The notes below the pieces were generated by a model, which saw only the letters and a program-made list of their open reading frames with translations, had not been told where the DNA came from and ran no database searches. This document shows positions 43,390-52,492 of a stretch of 64,000 nt of DNA, piece by piece; the stretch's first letter is position 1, and each line of letters begins with the position of its first letter. Origin of the DNA: Brevundimonas sp. SORGH_AS_0993. Lineage in GTDB: Bacteria; Pseudomonadota; Alphaproteobacteria; Caulobacterales; Caulobacteraceae. The stretch is taken from contig NZ_JAUTAH010000001.1 of the NCBI RefSeq assembly GCF_030818545.1, positions 2,175,001 through 2,239,000 on the forward strand. The letters run 5' to 3'. The position numbers and the translations under genes were made by a program.

Positions 43390-44544
43390 TCAGGCGGCGG
43401 CGCTGGGCAGGGCGTCCGGGAATTCCCCCCGGCCCAGAAGGCCGGTTTCGAAGTCCATGAAGATGTCCATGAGCTCGTCGACATTGACGGGCGAGGCGCC
43501 GGGGGCGAAACGGAAGCGCCAGTAGCTGACGATGTGCTGCACCGCGCCCAGCTGGTCGCCCAGCTTGGCGAACATGGCCGGCGCATCCAGCAGGAAGTCG
43601 CGGAAGGCCGTCGGTTGGCCCTCGCGCGTCAGCTTGGCGTAGGCGTCGTCATAGACGCGCAGGGTGCGGCTGACCTCGTCGCAGGTCTTGATGATGCGGG
43701 CGCGCAGCACGTCGCGGCTGCGGGCGATATATTCCTTGGCCGACGTGTCGGCCCTGCCGATCGGCTTGATGGTGCGGACGGATTCGGCGACGGCGGCCAC
43801 GTCGCTCAGCAGGGCCCCCAAGGTCCATTTGTAGTAGAGGAAGCCTTTCCAGCAGAAGACGCCCTCCTGATACTGCTCGGGCGCCAGGCGCAGGGTCAGA
43901 CGCAGGGCGTCCAGCTGATCGCCAGGCGAGTTCGACAGGATCTTGGCGGCCATGCGCGAGGCGGAATCGGACGCCACGGCCAAGGTGTCCTCGCCCAGGC
44001 TCAGCGTCACCAGCGGCTCGATCTCGGCGCGCACGAAAGCCTGCATCCGCTGAAGATCGCTCTCGCTGATCGAGAAATAACAGGGCGAAGGGTCCAGGCC
44101 GCCCCGACGCAGCTGCTCGCGCAGCAGAAAAGGGTCCAGCGACGGCAGCTTGTCGATCAGACGCAGGGTCTGCAGGTCCGGATGACCGGGGGCGATGCCG
44201 AACGCCTCCATCATCACCCGCTCGAAACCAATCTGATTGACGAAGGCGTAGCGGCCGCCGGTCTTAAGTTCGTGGTCGTCGATGGGCACCAGCAGTTTGG
44301 TGGCGACCTGGCGACGACCGGTGAACAGATCCGTCTCATTGCGGCGCAGCCGGTGCTTGATGATCAGCGACCTGTTCAGCGCCGGGGTGCGGAAGATGGG
44401 CCGCGCCGCCCAGTCGGGATTGCGCACGGCGCCATCCGCGCGGCTGTCGCCATGTTCTTCCCACACGCTCAGCAGGTTCAGCACCCGAGCGGTCGAGGCC
44501 GAGCCTTTCAGATGTTCCAGATTGCGGACGGCGCGATCGATCAT
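43390..44544 (-). CDS. Conserved-looking protein of unknown function
   Basis: This protein of about 384 residues is not recognised. It lacks a signal peptide or membrane helix and is mainly helical (LRREQLRRGG, ISESDLQRMQAFVRAEIEPL, LRARIIKTCDEVSRTLRVYD). It has a well-structured middle with GVFCWKGFLYYKWTLGALLS and an acidic C terminus. The even composition and lack of low complexity argue for a real folded protein. The start is uncertain: ATG at 44544 or GTG at 44553, neither with a clear ribosome-binding site. The upstream 120 bp is AT-rich and holds a palindrome fragment. Confidence 0.7.
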   Translation of the reverse strand: MIDRAVRNLEHLKGSASTARVLNLLSVWEEHGDSRADGAVRNPDWAARPIFRTPALNRSLIIKHRLRRNETDLFTGRRQVATKLLVPIDDHELKTGGRYAFVNQIGFERVMMEAFGIAPGHPDLQTLRLIDKLPSLDPFLLREQLRRGGLDPSPCYFSISESDLQRMQAFVRAEIEPLVTLSLGEDTLAVASDSASRMAAKILSNSPGDQLDALRLTLRLAPEQYQEGVFCWKGFLYYKWTLGALLSDVAAVAESVRTIKPIGRADTSAKEYIARSRDVLRARIIKTCDEVSRTLRVYDDAYAKLTREGQPTAFRDFLLDAPAMFAKLGDQLGAVQHIVSYWRFRFAPGASPVNVDELMDIFMDFETGLLGRGEFPDALPSAAA

Positions 44545-44638
44545 GGACTGCACTGTATGCAGACAATGATGACCAATGGCTTAGCCGTTCAAAAAAGAAA
44601 GACGCTTAGAGGCTGATCGTTTTAGACGGCACTGCTCT

Positions 44639-44660
44639 GCGGTTCCGGCTGAAGCGTTAT
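44639..44660. repeat. Fragment related to the palindrome after pnp
   Basis: GCGGTTCCGGCTGAAGCGTTAT matches 19 of 22 positions with the right arm and flank of the pnp palindrome starting at 17792, allowing a one-base length difference near the end. The left arm here (AGACGGCAC) is degenerate. It lies between the TonB receptor stop and the unknown gene. It may be a decayed copy of a second repeat family. Confidence 0.4.
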
Positions 44661-44667
44661 TCAGGCC

Positions 44668-46845
44668 CTAGAAGGCCGCGCTGACGGAGACCCAAAGGCG
44701 GCGCGGTTCCTGGTTGTTGGCGTACTCCGGCGCATAGGCGACCGGCGCGCCATAAGGCAGCAGGCTGACGAAGTCCTTGTCCAACAGGTTATAGACCGCC
44801 GCATGGACGGTCAGGTGATCGTCCACCCGATAGGCGCCCCCCAGGTGGAACAGGCTGTAGGCGCCGTAATCGCCCAGGGCGTCCTGGGCCGCACCCGCGC
44901 CCCGATAGCGTTCGGACCGATAATCGCCGCGCAGCCACAGATTCATCCGGTCCGTCGCCGTCCAGCGCACCTGTCCGTTGACCATGTGGCGCGGCGTGTC
45001 GGTCAGGGGCATTCCGACCGCCGCGCCCGACTTCTGCTCGCTGTCGGTGAAGGTGTAGTTGCCCTGCACCGTCCAGCTTTCGGCGAAGCGATAGCGGGCG
45101 GTGGCCTCGATTCCTTGCGTCACCGCCTCGTCGATGTTCACCGACTGGCCGAAGGTGGCGACCGTGGCGATATAGGGGGTGTAGAAGCCCACGTCGTAAC
45201 AGCCGGAGGTGCTGTATCCGCCCGCCGCGTACTGGGAAGTGGTCAGGCCGAACAGGCAGTTGGCGATGGGCACGCCGCTGGCGATCTTGTCGTCGAACTG
45301 GTTGTGGAACAGGGTCGCGCTGGCCCGCAGGCGGTCGCGGTCGTCATACAGGACGGCGAACTCGGTCGAGGTAGAGGTCTCGGGTTGAAGGCCGGGGCTG
45401 CCCAGCAGCGGCAGGCGGCCCTGGGCGCCGAAGCCGTTGATGCCCGGCGCCAGCTGTTCCAGCCGGGGCGTCTTGAAGCCCTGGCTGATCCCCCCCTTGA
45501 CCGTCCAGACCTCGGACGGGTTCCAGACCAGATAGGCGCGGGGGCTGAAGTGGGCGCCGAAGGTCGAATGGTCGTCGTGGCGGGCGCCGACCGTCAGGGC
45601 CAGGGCGTCGGTGAATCGCCACTCGTCCTCGGCGAAGACGGCCCATTGGGTGTGGCGGAACGCGCCGGAGACCACCCCGTCGGTCATTTCGGCCTCCCAG
45701 TGCTGGCCGCCGACGGTGAAGGTGTGCGCGCCCCACTGCGAGAACAGCTTGGCGTCCACGATGCGGTTCTCGCTCTCCAGGGTGCGGGGGCCGCCCGCGC
45801 CGGCGACGCCGTGGGGGATGATGCGGCCCACCGTCTCGGTGCGGCCGATGGAGTAGTTGGATTCCAGGACACCGAAGGGCAGGCGCCAGTTGTGGGCGAT
45901 CGCGATCTGGTCGCGGTTGAACTCCAGGAACTTGTCATAGCCGCCGGCGGTGGTCGCCGTGCCCATCTGGCCCTTGGCGTTGTCGTACCACTGGCGCGCT
46001 ACGTCGGCGTCGATCCAGAGGTCGTGATCCGGGTGCAGGTCGAAGGCCAGGCGGGCGCCCGCGGACCAGATCCGGTTGGCGGTGGCGCTGCGGCCGAAGC
46101 CGGTCACGGGCGCCTCGGCGCCGGAGGCGTCCTGGAAGGTCAGGCGCGACTGTTCGCGTTCCGAACGGGAGGCGCGCAGCGACAGTCCGACGCGATCCTT
46201 GACCAAGGGGCCGGCCAGATAGAGGTCGCCGCCCCGGATCGGGCCGAACTCGTCGTCGCCCTGGACGGTATAGTGCGCGGTCGCACCGCCGGCCCAGCGG
46301 TCGCCGATCTTGCGGGTGATGATGTTGACCACTCCGCCCATGGCGTCCGAGCCGTAGAGGGTGGACACGGGCCCGCGCACCACCTCGACCCGTTCGATGG
46401 CCGAAACGGGAGGCAGGAAGCTGGTCGCGGTCTCGCCGAAGCCGTTGGGCGTGACGCTGCCGGCCGTGTTCTGGCGCCGGCCGTCGATCAGGATCAGGGT
46501 GTAGTCCGAGCCCATGCCCCGGATGTTGATGGTCTGGCCGCCCGACTTGCCGACGGCGGCGCCGGTGTCGACGCCTTCGACGGTGTTCAGGATCTCGGCG
46601 ATGGAGACGGCGCGCGTCTCCTCGATCTCGGCGCGGGGCAGGACGCTGATCGAAGCCGGCGCCTGGTTGATCCTTTGCTCGAACCCGGACGCCGTGACCA
46701 CCACCTCCTCCAGTTCCGCCGCAGGCGACGACGGCGCGCGCGGCTGATCGTCGGCTGGACCTTTGGCCTGGGCGACGCCGGCGACGTTCAGGGTAAGGAC
46801 GAAGGCGGCGCCCGACATCAGCCGCGCGCGGGTCGAGATGGTCAT
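44668..46845 (-). CDS. TonB-dependent outer-membrane receptor (ferric siderophore type)
   Basis: The 725-residue receptor starts MTISTRARLMSGAAFVLTLN with a signal peptide ending near AQA. It has a TonB box-like EEVVVTASG, a plug domain (about 60-175; TINIRGMGSDYTLILIDGRR, ERVEVVRGPVSTLYGSDAMG) and a 22-strand barrel ending in Phe. The CirA/FepA-like plug and the nearby ferric reductase suggest uptake of a catecholate-type siderophore. That assignment is inference. I choose the ATG at 46845 over a TTG two codons earlier. A weak Fur-box-like inverted repeat lies upstream. There is no exbB or tonB gene in the window. Confidence 0.92.
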   Translation of the reverse strand: MTISTRARLMSGAAFVLTLNVAGVAQAKGPADDQPRAPSSPAAELEEVVVTASGFEQRINQAPASISVLPRAEIEETRAVSIAEILNTVEGVDTGAAVGKSGGQTINIRGMGSDYTLILIDGRRQNTAGSVTPNGFGETATSFLPPVSAIERVEVVRGPVSTLYGSDAMGGVVNIITRKIGDRWAGGATAHYTVQGDDEFGPIRGGDLYLAGPLVKDRVGLSLRASRSEREQSRLTFQDASGAEAPVTGFGRSATANRIWSAGARLAFDLHPDHDLWIDADVARQWYDNAKGQMGTATTAGGYDKFLEFNRDQIAIAHNWRLPFGVLESNYSIGRTETVGRIIPHGVAGAGGPRTLESENRIVDAKLFSQWGAHTFTVGGQHWEAEMTDGVVSGAFRHTQWAVFAEDEWRFTDALALTVGARHDDHSTFGAHFSPRAYLVWNPSEVWTVKGGISQGFKTPRLEQLAPGINGFGAQGRLPLLGSPGLQPETSTSTEFAVLYDDRDRLRASATLFHNQFDDKIASGVPIANCLFGLTTSQYAAGGYSTSGCYDVGFYTPYIATVATFGQSVNIDEAVTQGIEATARYRFAESWTVQGNYTFTDSEQKSGAAVGMPLTDTPRHMVNGQVRWTATDRMNLWLRGDYRSERYRGAGAAQDALGDYGAYSLFHLGGAYRVDDHLTVHAAVYNLLDKDFVSLLPYGAPVAYAPEYANNQEPRRLWVSVSAAF

Positions 46846-46864
46846 AAGCAAACAGGCCCCTTAG

Positions 46865-46893
46865 TTGCGAGCGCCTCTCAACATCATTCGCAG
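46865..46893. promoter_or_regulatory. Possible iron-responsive (Fur-type) site upstream of the receptor
   Basis: TTGCGAGCGCCTCTCA and, in the other orientation, TGCGAATGATGTTGAG form a degenerate dyad about 20 nt before the receptor start. The TTGCGAnnG...TCTC spacing recalls Fur boxes in alphaproteobacterial receptor promoters, but only part of the consensus is present. Confidence 0.28.
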
Positions 46894-46985
46894 GCCCGGA
46901 CCAAGGGGGGTGCGCCCATCGGTCGCAAGAGGACGGCGGCAAGCCGTCGCTGGTCAGGGCGGTGGGGCGGGCCTAGAAGGAGGCC

Positions 46986-47189
46986 ATGCAGTTGATCGAC
47001 ATCCTGATCGCCCTCGCCATCCTGGCCGTGACGGTCACTCTGGGCCTGGGGCTTTATTCGCTATTTCGCGGCGGGGACTATGCGCGGACCCATTCCAATC
47101 GGTTGATGCGGTTGCGCGTCGCCCTGCAGGCGGCGGCGGTGCTTCTGCTGGTCGGCGGCATGGTCTGGAAGGCGACCAGCGGGGGCTGA
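46986..47189 (+). CDS. HIG1-domain small membrane protein
   Basis: The 67-residue protein has two transmembrane helices (about 5-27 and 45-62) joined by a loop with the HIG1 signature YARTHSNRLMRLRVALQ. HIG1 proteins in mitochondria and alphaproteobacteria associate with respiratory supercomplexes or cytochrome c oxidase. GAAGGAGG immediately precedes the ATG. It is 4 nt from the adenosyltransferase gene, forming a small operon. Confidence 0.88.
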   Translation: MQLIDILIALAILAVTVTLGLGLYSLFRGGDYARTHSNRLMRLRVALQAAAVLLLVGGMVWKATSGG

Positions 47190-47193
47190 GACC

Positions 47194-47766
47194 ATGGTGA
47201 CGCTGAACAAAATCTATACCCGCACGGGCGACCAGGGCCAGACCCGCCTGGCCTCTGGCGCGCCCGTGTCCAAGACGGATCGTCGGGTCGAGGCCTATGG
47301 CGCCGTGGACGAGTTGAACGCGGTCATCGGCGTGGCCCGGCTGAACAGCGGCCAGAACGACCGGATCGACGCCATGCTAGGCCGCATCCAGAACGAACTG
47401 TTCGATCTGGGCGCCGACCTGGCCACCCCGCTGGACCCGCCGCCCGCCTGGGAGGCCCTGCGCATCCTGGACAGCCAGGTCGAGCGGCTGGAACGCGAGA
47501 TCGACTGGATGAACGAAAGCCTGAAACCGCTGGACAGCTTCATCCTGCCGGGCGGTTCGTCCTTGTCGGCCCATCTGCACGTCGCCCGAACCGTCTGTCG
47601 CCGCGCCGAGCGCGAGACGGTTCGGCTGATGGAGGCGGGCGCAGAGGTCAATCCGGCGGCGGTGAAATATCTGAACCGCCTGTCCGACCACCTGTTCGTG
47701 GCCGGTCGTCGCGCCAACGCCAACGGCGCCGACGACGTCAAATGGAAGCCGGGCGGGACTCGATAA
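47194..47766 (+). CDS. Cob(I)yrinic acid a,c-diamide/cobalamin adenosyltransferase (PduO type)
   Basis: The 190-residue protein has the PduO-type ATP-binding N terminus LNKIYTRTGDQGQTRLASG, the VEAYGAVDELNAVIG segment, RTVCRRAERETVRLM and NRLSDHLFVAGRRAN. It transfers adenosine from ATP to cobalt of cob(I)alamin, providing AdoCbl for B12 enzymes. No B12 synthesis gene is nearby. It follows the HIG1 gene by 4 nt. Confidence 0.95.
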   Translation: MVTLNKIYTRTGDQGQTRLASGAPVSKTDRRVEAYGAVDELNAVIGVARLNSGQNDRIDAMLGRIQNELFDLGADLATPLDPPPAWEALRILDSQVERLEREIDWMNESLKPLDSFILPGGSSLSAHLHVARTVCRRAERETVRLMEAGAEVNPAAVKYLNRLSDHLFVAGRRANANGADDVKWKPGGTR

Positions 47767-47791
47767 GCCCGGCGATCAGCGCTGAACGGCC

Positions 47792-48136
47792 TCAGTTCGC
47801 GGGGGTGGCCCGGGACAGGGCGGCTTTCTGGCGCTCGACCTCGGCCGCGCGAGCGCGGTCCTGGGCGGCCAGTTCGGTTTCGATCCGAATCAGCTCGCGG
47901 TTCTTTTCGTCCGAGGCTTGGGCGCGCGAGACGCCGATGGGGCGTCCGGTGATCTGGGCGATGGAGATCGGCTGGGCGCAGATGCGATTGTCCATATCGT
48001 ACCACTTGCCCTCCGCCTCGCACCGCTTGCCGGGGGCGACCCAATAGTCCTGAAGGACGAAGATGCCCGCCACGACCAGAGCGAAGGCGGCGGTGAACAT
48101 CATGGCCAGGCGGGGAAAGGTCAGGAAACGCTTCAT
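47792..48136 (-). CDS. Small membrane-anchored protein of unknown function
   Basis: The 114-residue product has one N-terminal transmembrane segment ([20 protein letters not shown]). A short outer domain follows with two cysteines ([20 protein letters not shown]) that could form a disulphide. Its C terminus is a charged helix ([20 protein letters not shown]), probably coiled coil. No family recognised. It is convergent with the adenosyltransferase gene and divergent from etfB. Confidence 0.72.
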   Translation of the reverse strand: MKRFLTFPRLAMMFTAAFALVVAGIFVLQDYWVAPGKRCEAEGKWYDMDNRICAQPISIAQITGRPIGVSRAQASDEKNRELIRIETELAAQDRARAAEVERQKAALSRATPAN

Positions 48137-48187
48137 CTCGGGGTCCGTTAAGGGGGCGTCGGCGGGAAAACCTGACGCGGCGTTACG

Positions 48188-48214
48188 TTGACAGGCCTTC
48201 GCGACCGCTCCATG
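48188..48214 (+). promoter_or_regulatory. Likely etfBA promoter
   Basis: TTGACAG (48188-48194) is followed after 12 nt by GCTCCATG (48207-48214), a good -35 with a partial -10 of the Caulobacter housekeeping form. The etfB ATG is about 39 nt downstream. Confidence 0.45.
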
Positions 48215-48252
48215 TCCTGCCCCTGCATTCAGGCGATTTCACGGATAGACCC

Positions 48253-49017
48253 ATGAAGGTACTCGTCCCCGTCAAACGGGTGATCGACTATAACGTCAAG
48301 GCCCGCGTGAAGGCGGACCAGTCGGGCGTCGATCTGGCCAACGTCAAGATGAGCATGAATCCCTTCGACGAGATCGCCGTCGAAGAGGCCGTGCGTCTAA
48401 AGGAAGGCAAGGAGCATCACGCGGCCGGAACGGCGGACGAGATCGTCGTGGTCTCCATCGGCGTGACCCAGGCCCAGGAGACGATCCGCACCGCCCTGGC
48501 CATGGGCGCGGATCGCGGTCTGCTGATCCAGTCGGACACGGACCTGGAGCCCTTGGCCGTCGCCAAGCTGCTGAAGGCGGTGGTCGAGGAGGAGAAGCCC
48601 GATCTGGTCCTGATGGGAAAACAGTCCATCGACGGCGACAACAATGCGGTGGGCCAGATGCTGGCCGCTCTTCTGGACTGGCCCCAGGCCACCTTCGCCG
48701 GGAAACTGGTCATCGAGGGCGGCAAGGCCACAGTCACGCGCGAGGTCGATGGCGGGCTGCAGACCCTCGCCGCCGAACTGCCGGCGGTCGTCACGGTGGA
48801 TCTGCGGCTGAACACGCCGCGCTACGCCTCCCTGCCCAACATCATGAAGGCCAAGAAGAAGGAGATCGCCCTCAAGGCGGTCGCCGACTACGGCGTCGAT
48901 GTCGCCGACCGTCTGAAGGTCCTCAAGGTCACGGAGCCGCCCAAGCGGTCGGCCGGGGTCAAGGTCGCCGATGCGGCCGAACTGGTTTCCAAGCTCAAGT
49001 CCGCGGGAGCGCTGTAA
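48253..49017 (+). CDS. etfB: Electron transfer flavoprotein subunit beta
   Basis: The 254-residue EtfB starts [20 protein letters not shown] and has [16 protein letters not shown], the AMP-binding [17 protein letters not shown] and the C-terminal tail [17 protein letters not shown]. With EtfA it carries electrons from acyl-CoA and other dehydrogenases to ETF-ubiquinone oxidoreductase. It is one nt from etfA. Confidence 0.96.
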   Translation: MKVLVPVKRVIDYNVKARVKADQSGVDLANVKMSMNPFDEIAVEEAVRLKEGKEHHAAGTADEIVVVSIGVTQAQETIRTALAMGADRGLLIQSDTDLEPLAVAKLLKAVVEEEKPDLVLMGKQSIDGDNNAVGQMLAALLDWPQATFAGKLVIEGGKATVTREVDGGLQTLAAELPAVVTVDLRLNTPRYASLPNIMKAKKKEIALKAVADYGVDVADRLKVLKVTEPPKRSAGVKVADAAELVSKLKSAGAL

Positions 49018-49018
49018 T

Positions 49019-49948
49019 ATGGCCGTCCTCGTCATCGCCGATCACGACGGCTCCGCCGTCCGCGACACCACCCACAAGACCGTGACCGCCGCCCTGGCCC
49101 TGTCGTCCGACGTGGACGTTCTGGTCGTGGGTCAGAACGCCAAGTCCGCCGCCGACAGCGCCGCCAAAATCGCCGGTGTCCGCAAGGTGCTGCTGGCCGA
49201 GAGCGCCGGTCTGGGTCACGCCCTGGCCGAGGCGGTCGAGGCGACGGTCCTTCCGCTGGCCGCCGGCTACGACGCGATCCTGACCCCGGCCTCGACCGAC
49301 GGCAAGAACTTCGCTCCGCGCATCGCCGCCAAGCTGGACGTCGCCCCGATTTCCGACATCGTCGAGGTTCTTTCGTCGGACAGTTTCGTGCGCCCGATCT
49401 ATGCCGGCAATGCGCTGGAGACGATCCAGTCGTCCGACGCCAAGAAGGTGATCACCGTGCGTCCGACCGCCTTCGCAGCCGCCCCCGAGGGCGGCTCGGC
49501 CCCTGTGGAAGTCGTCGCCGGCGCGGAGGCGCCCAAGACCGCCTTCGTGTCGGAGGAAATGGTCAAGTCGGATCGTCCGGAACTGGGCGCAGCCAAGATC
49601 ATCGTCTCGGGCGGCCGCGCCCTGGGCTCGGCCGACGAATTCCACGCGATCATGGAGCCGTTGGCCGACAAGCTGGGCGCCGCCATCGGCGCCAGCCGCG
49701 CGGCCGTCGACGCGGGTTACGCGCCGAACGACTATCAGGTCGGCCAGACCGGCAAGGTGGTCGCGCCCCAGCTCTATATCGCCGTGGGCATCTCGGGCGC
49801 GATCCAGCACCTGGCGGGGATGAAGGACTCCAAGACCATCGTCGCCATCAACAAGGACCCGGACGCCCCGATCTTCCAGGTCGCCGACTATGGCCTGGTC
49901 GCGGACTACAAGACCGCTGTGCCCGAGCTGATGGCCGCTCTGGGCTGA
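49019..49948 (+). CDS. etfA: Electron transfer flavoprotein subunit alpha
   Basis: The 309-residue EtfA has an N-terminal ETF domain ([20 protein letters not shown]) and the C-terminal FAD-binding domain with [57 protein letters not shown] and [20 protein letters not shown]. The ATG at 49019 lies just after the etfB stop. The operon ends at a strong terminator. Confidence 0.97.
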   Translation: MAVLVIADHDGSAVRDTTHKTVTAALALSSDVDVLVVGQNAKSAADSAAKIAGVRKVLLAESAGLGHALAEAVEATVLPLAAGYDAILTPASTDGKNFAPRIAAKLDVAPISDIVEVLSSDSFVRPIYAGNALETIQSSDAKKVITVRPTAFAAAPEGGSAPVEVVAGAEAPKTAFVSEEMVKSDRPELGAAKIIVSGGRALGSADEFHAIMEPLADKLGAAIGASRAAVDAGYAPNDYQVGQTGKVVAPQLYIAVGISGAIQHLAGMKDSKTIVAINKDPDAPIFQVADYGLVADYKTAVPELMAALG

Positions 49949-49973
49949 TCGGGTCAGCCGGGCCTATAGAGAA

Positions 49974-50003
49974 GGGCGCGACGTCGGACGTCGCGCCCTT
50001 TTT
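49974..50003 (+). terminator. Rho-independent terminator of etfBA
   Basis: GGGCGCGACGT (49974-49984) pairs with ACGTCGCGCCC (49988-49998) around CGG, followed by TTTTT. It ends only 18 nt before the next start codon. Confidence 0.93.
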
Positions 50004-50020
50004 CGTTCGTGAAAGCGCCC

Positions 50021-50311
50021 ATGGCCCAACTGCCGATCAAGCTTCAGCCCGGCGCGGCCGCCGACCGCATCGACGGCTGGGACGTCGATCCCGATGGTCG
50101 GCGCGTGCTGAAGGTCCGCGTGCGCGCCCGCCCGGTGGATGGAGAGGCCAACGTCGCCCTGATCAAATTTCTGGCCAAGACCCTGGGGACGCCGAAATCG
50201 TCGGTGGCCCTGACGCGCGGCGGCCAATCGCGCCTGAAGATGATCGTGGTCGAAGGCCTGGACGAGGCCGCCTTGGAAGCGCGCCTGAGCGGCGTCACAC
50301 GCCCGGATTAA
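50021..50311 (+). CDS. DUF167 (YggU) family protein
   Basis: This 96-residue protein has the DUF167 pattern: [39 protein letters not shown], and a C-terminal helix. The family is widespread and of unknown function. I choose the ATG at 50021, which matches the length of E. coli YggU. A GTG four codons upstream is possible. It lies directly after the etf terminator, so its promoter would overlap that hairpin or rely on readthrough. Confidence 0.85.
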   Translation: MAQLPIKLQPGAAADRIDGWDVDPDGRRVLKVRVRARPVDGEANVALIKFLAKTLGTPKSSVALTRGGQSRLKMIVVEGLDEAALEARLSGVTRPD

Positions 50312-50379
50312 AGCTTGCCCCGGTAAGGCCATCGTATCTCGCCTGGGTGACGCCTGACGTGAATGCTCTCGGAGAGAAA

Positions 50380-50456
50380 TGGCGCACCCGACACGATTCG
50401 AACGTGTGACCTTTGCCTTCGGAGGGCAACGCTCTATCCAGCTGAGCTACGGGTGC
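50380..50456 (-). tRNA. tRNA-Arg (anticodon CCG)
   Basis: On the minus strand the cloverleaf reads acceptor GCACCCG, D-stem GCTC/GAGC, anticodon stem TTGCC/GGCAA with loop CTCCGAA, variable AGGTC, T-stem ACACG/CGTGT with TTCGAAT loop, acceptor CGGGTGC, discriminator G and encoded CCA. The anticodon CCG reads CGG. The 77-nt gene is complete. Confidence 0.97.
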
Positions 50457-50545
50457 GCGGGGCGGATCGGTCCGCCGGGAAGACGCGCTTACAGCAAGGT
50501 GGGGGCCGCCTCAATCCCGAATGCGCGGATTGAGGCGTTCGGAGC

Positions 50546-51340
50546 CTATTGGGCCGTCATGCCGCCGTCGATCTTGAACTCGGACCCCGTGACGAATTTG
50601 GATTCGTCGGACGCCAGATAGAGGACGCAATAGGCGACGTCGTCGGGCTCCCCGATCCGCTTCAGGGGAATGCCGCGCGCCAGGCGTTCGGCGGCCTTGG
50701 CCTCGTCCCCGCCGGCCATGGCGATGAAGGGGTCCAGGATCGGGGTCTTGATGAAGACCGGGTGGACCGAGTTGCAGCGCACGTTCCAGTCCGCCTTGGC
50801 CGCCTCCAGCGCCAGGGTCTTGGTGTACATCCAGACGCCGGCCTTGGTGGCGTTATAGGCGCCCATGCCGGGGGCGGCGGCCAAGCCGGCGATCGAAGAA
50901 ATGTTGACGATGGAGGCCGGGGCTGAGGCGCGCAGATGCGGCAGGGCGTGTTTGGCGCCCAGCATGATGGAGCGCAGGTTGATCTCGTACTGACGCTGCC
51001 AGTTCTGGACCGTGTCCTGTTCGACGAAGGCCAGCGGGCCGCCGACCCCCGCGTTGTTGACCAGGACCGACAGGCCGCCCAGGTCCCGCGCGGCGTCGGC
51101 GACCACGCGGACCCAGTCGTCCTCGCTGGCCACGTCGTGGGCGTAGGCGAAGGCCGCGTCGGGGGTCTGGGCGTTGACGCGGCGGGCCAGATCCACGACC
51201 CGGTCGCCATCGACGTCGGACAGGGCCAGGGTCGCGCCCTCGCGCGCCATCATGAAGGCCATGGCCTCGCCCAGGCCGCCGGCGGCGCCCGTGATCAGAA
51301 CCTTTTTGCCGGCGACGCGGCCGGGATGTTGGGCGCTCAT
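50546..51340 (-). CDS. Short-chain dehydrogenase/reductase
   Basis: The 264-residue classical SDR has the NAD(P) motif [21 protein letters not shown] after beta-2 (favouring NAD), NNAG, the catalytic Ser in VNISSIAG and YNATK. It resembles 3-hydroxyacyl or hydroxysteroid-type dehydrogenases, and the substrate is unknown. Its ATG overlaps the stop of the upstream pterin dehydratase gene (ATGA). Confidence 0.9.
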   Translation of the reverse strand: MSAQHPGRVAGKKVLITGAAGGLGEAMAFMMAREGATLALSDVDGDRVVDLARRVNAQTPDAAFAYAHDVASEDDWVRVVADAARDLGGLSVLVNNAGVGGPLAFVEQDTVQNWQRQYEINLRSIMLGAKHALPHLRASAPASIVNISSIAGLAAAPGMGAYNATKAGVWMYTKTLALEAAKADWNVRCNSVHPVFIKTPILDPFIAMAGGDEAKAAERLARGIPLKRIGEPDDVAYCVLYLASDESKFVTGSEFKIDGGMTAQ

Positions 51341-51642
51341 GCACGGACCCCCATTTCGGCGGCGGTTTGATCAATGAAGCGGGCCAGGGCCACGTCTCTT
51401 TCGGTCACGCCGCCGGCATCGTGCGTGGTCAGCAGCACCTCGACCCGGTCATAGACGTTCGACCATTCGGGGTGGTGATCCATCTTGTCCGCAGCCATGG
51501 CCACGCGCGTCATGAAGCCGAATGCGGCGTTGAAATCGGCGAAGCGCAGGGTGCGGGTCAGGGCCGGCCGGACGTCTTCGGCCAACCGCCAGTGCGGAAG
51601 CGAATTCAGGATTTCCGCAGGGTCAAGGCGGGCGTGGGTCAT
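51337..51642 (-). CDS. 4a-hydroxytetrahydrobiopterin dehydratase
   Basis: This 101-residue PCD/DCoH protein has the signature [19 protein letters not shown] with the active-site histidine pair and [15 protein letters not shown]. It dehydrates the carbinolamine formed by aromatic amino acid hydroxylases and may also act with molybdopterin enzymes. No phenylalanine hydroxylase gene is in the window. It is coupled to the SDR gene downstream. Confidence 0.93.
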   Translation of the reverse strand: MTHARLDPAEILNSLPHWRLAEDVRPALTRTLRFADFNAAFGFMTRVAMAADKMDHHPEWSNVYDRVEVLLTTHDAGGVTERDVALARFIDQTAAEMGVRA

Positions 51643-51756
51643 GAGCGTTCCTCTTTTGCGACAGGGCTAAGGCGCCCGGCCGACGACGGCAAGCGGGGGA
51701 ACGGGCGGCCAAGCTTGGCGTTTAGCAAGCGTCACCGTTTGACCCGGGAGTGCGCG

Positions 51757-52461
51757 ATGAGAAACAATCTGTGGATCGCCGACCTAGACGTCGAGGACCG
51801 GGCGCGGATCGAGCCCCATCTGCACCTGCGCGACATGGCGCGGGGCCAGGTGCTGTTCGACGCCGGGGCGCCGGTGGACCAGGTCTGGTTTCCGCTGAAG
51901 GGCGTGGTCTCCCTGATGACCCTGCTTCCCGACGACAAGGCGGTGGAGACCGCCGCCATCGGCCGCGAAGGCTTGGTCGGGGTGACGTGCGGTCCGATGA
52001 ACGCCCGCGCCGTCAGTCGTGCGGTCAGCCAGCGCGAGGGCTTGGCGGCCTGTTGCGACGCCGAGGCTTTCGGCGCGGCGCTGGAGGTCAGCGATAGCCT
52101 GCGCCTGGCCCTGTCGCGCTATACCGAAGGACTGATGGCCCAGGTGCAGCAGACCGCGGCCTGCAACGCCCAGCACACCCTGGACGAACGGCTGGCGCGC
52201 TGGCTTCTGACGCTGCACGACCGAGCCGAGGACGACCGGCTGGATCTGACCCAGGCCGACATCGCGGGCATGCTGGGGGTCCGGCGCGCCACGGTTTCCG
52301 AGGTCGGGGCGGTGCTGGAGAAGCGGGGCCTGATCGAGCGGGGGCGCGGTTGGCTCCGGGTCGCCGACCGCGAAGGGTTGGAGGCGGCGTCGTGCGGCTG
52401 TTACGGCCTGATGCGCGAAGTGGCTCGGGAGCTGCATCTTCCACGTCCTCAGGCGGCGTGA
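51757..52461 (+). CDS. Crp/Fnr-family transcriptional regulator
   Basis: The 234-residue protein has a cyclic-nucleotide-binding-like barrel (about 20-130; RGQVLFDAGAPVDQVWFPLK, AAIGREGLVG) and a Crp-type winged helix (about 160-215; LDLTQADIAGMLGVRRATVS). It ends with an SCGCYGLMREVARE tail. It lacks the N-terminal Fnr cysteines and the PRES cAMP motif, so the effector is unknown. It belongs to the subgroup that often responds to light or stress. A perfect 12-bp palindrome (GCCAAGCTTGGC, 51708-51719) lies about 37 nt upstream and could be its site. GGGAG precedes the ATG. Confidence 0.88.
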   Translation: MRNNLWIADLDVEDRARIEPHLHLRDMARGQVLFDAGAPVDQVWFPLKGVVSLMTLLPDDKAVETAAIGREGLVGVTCGPMNARAVSRAVSQREGLAACCDAEAFGAALEVSDSLRLALSRYTEGLMAQVQQTAACNAQHTLDERLARWLLTLHDRAEDDRLDLTQADIAGMLGVRRATVSEVGAVLEKRGLIERGRGWLRVADREGLEAASCGCYGLMREVARELHLPRPQAA

Positions 52462-52492
52462 CGCGGCCGCCGCGACGCGCTAGACCGTCGCC

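Noticed and set aside
50380..50456. tRNA gene as an integration site
   Set aside because: No integrase, direct repeat or foreign genes are near the tRNA-Arg gene.
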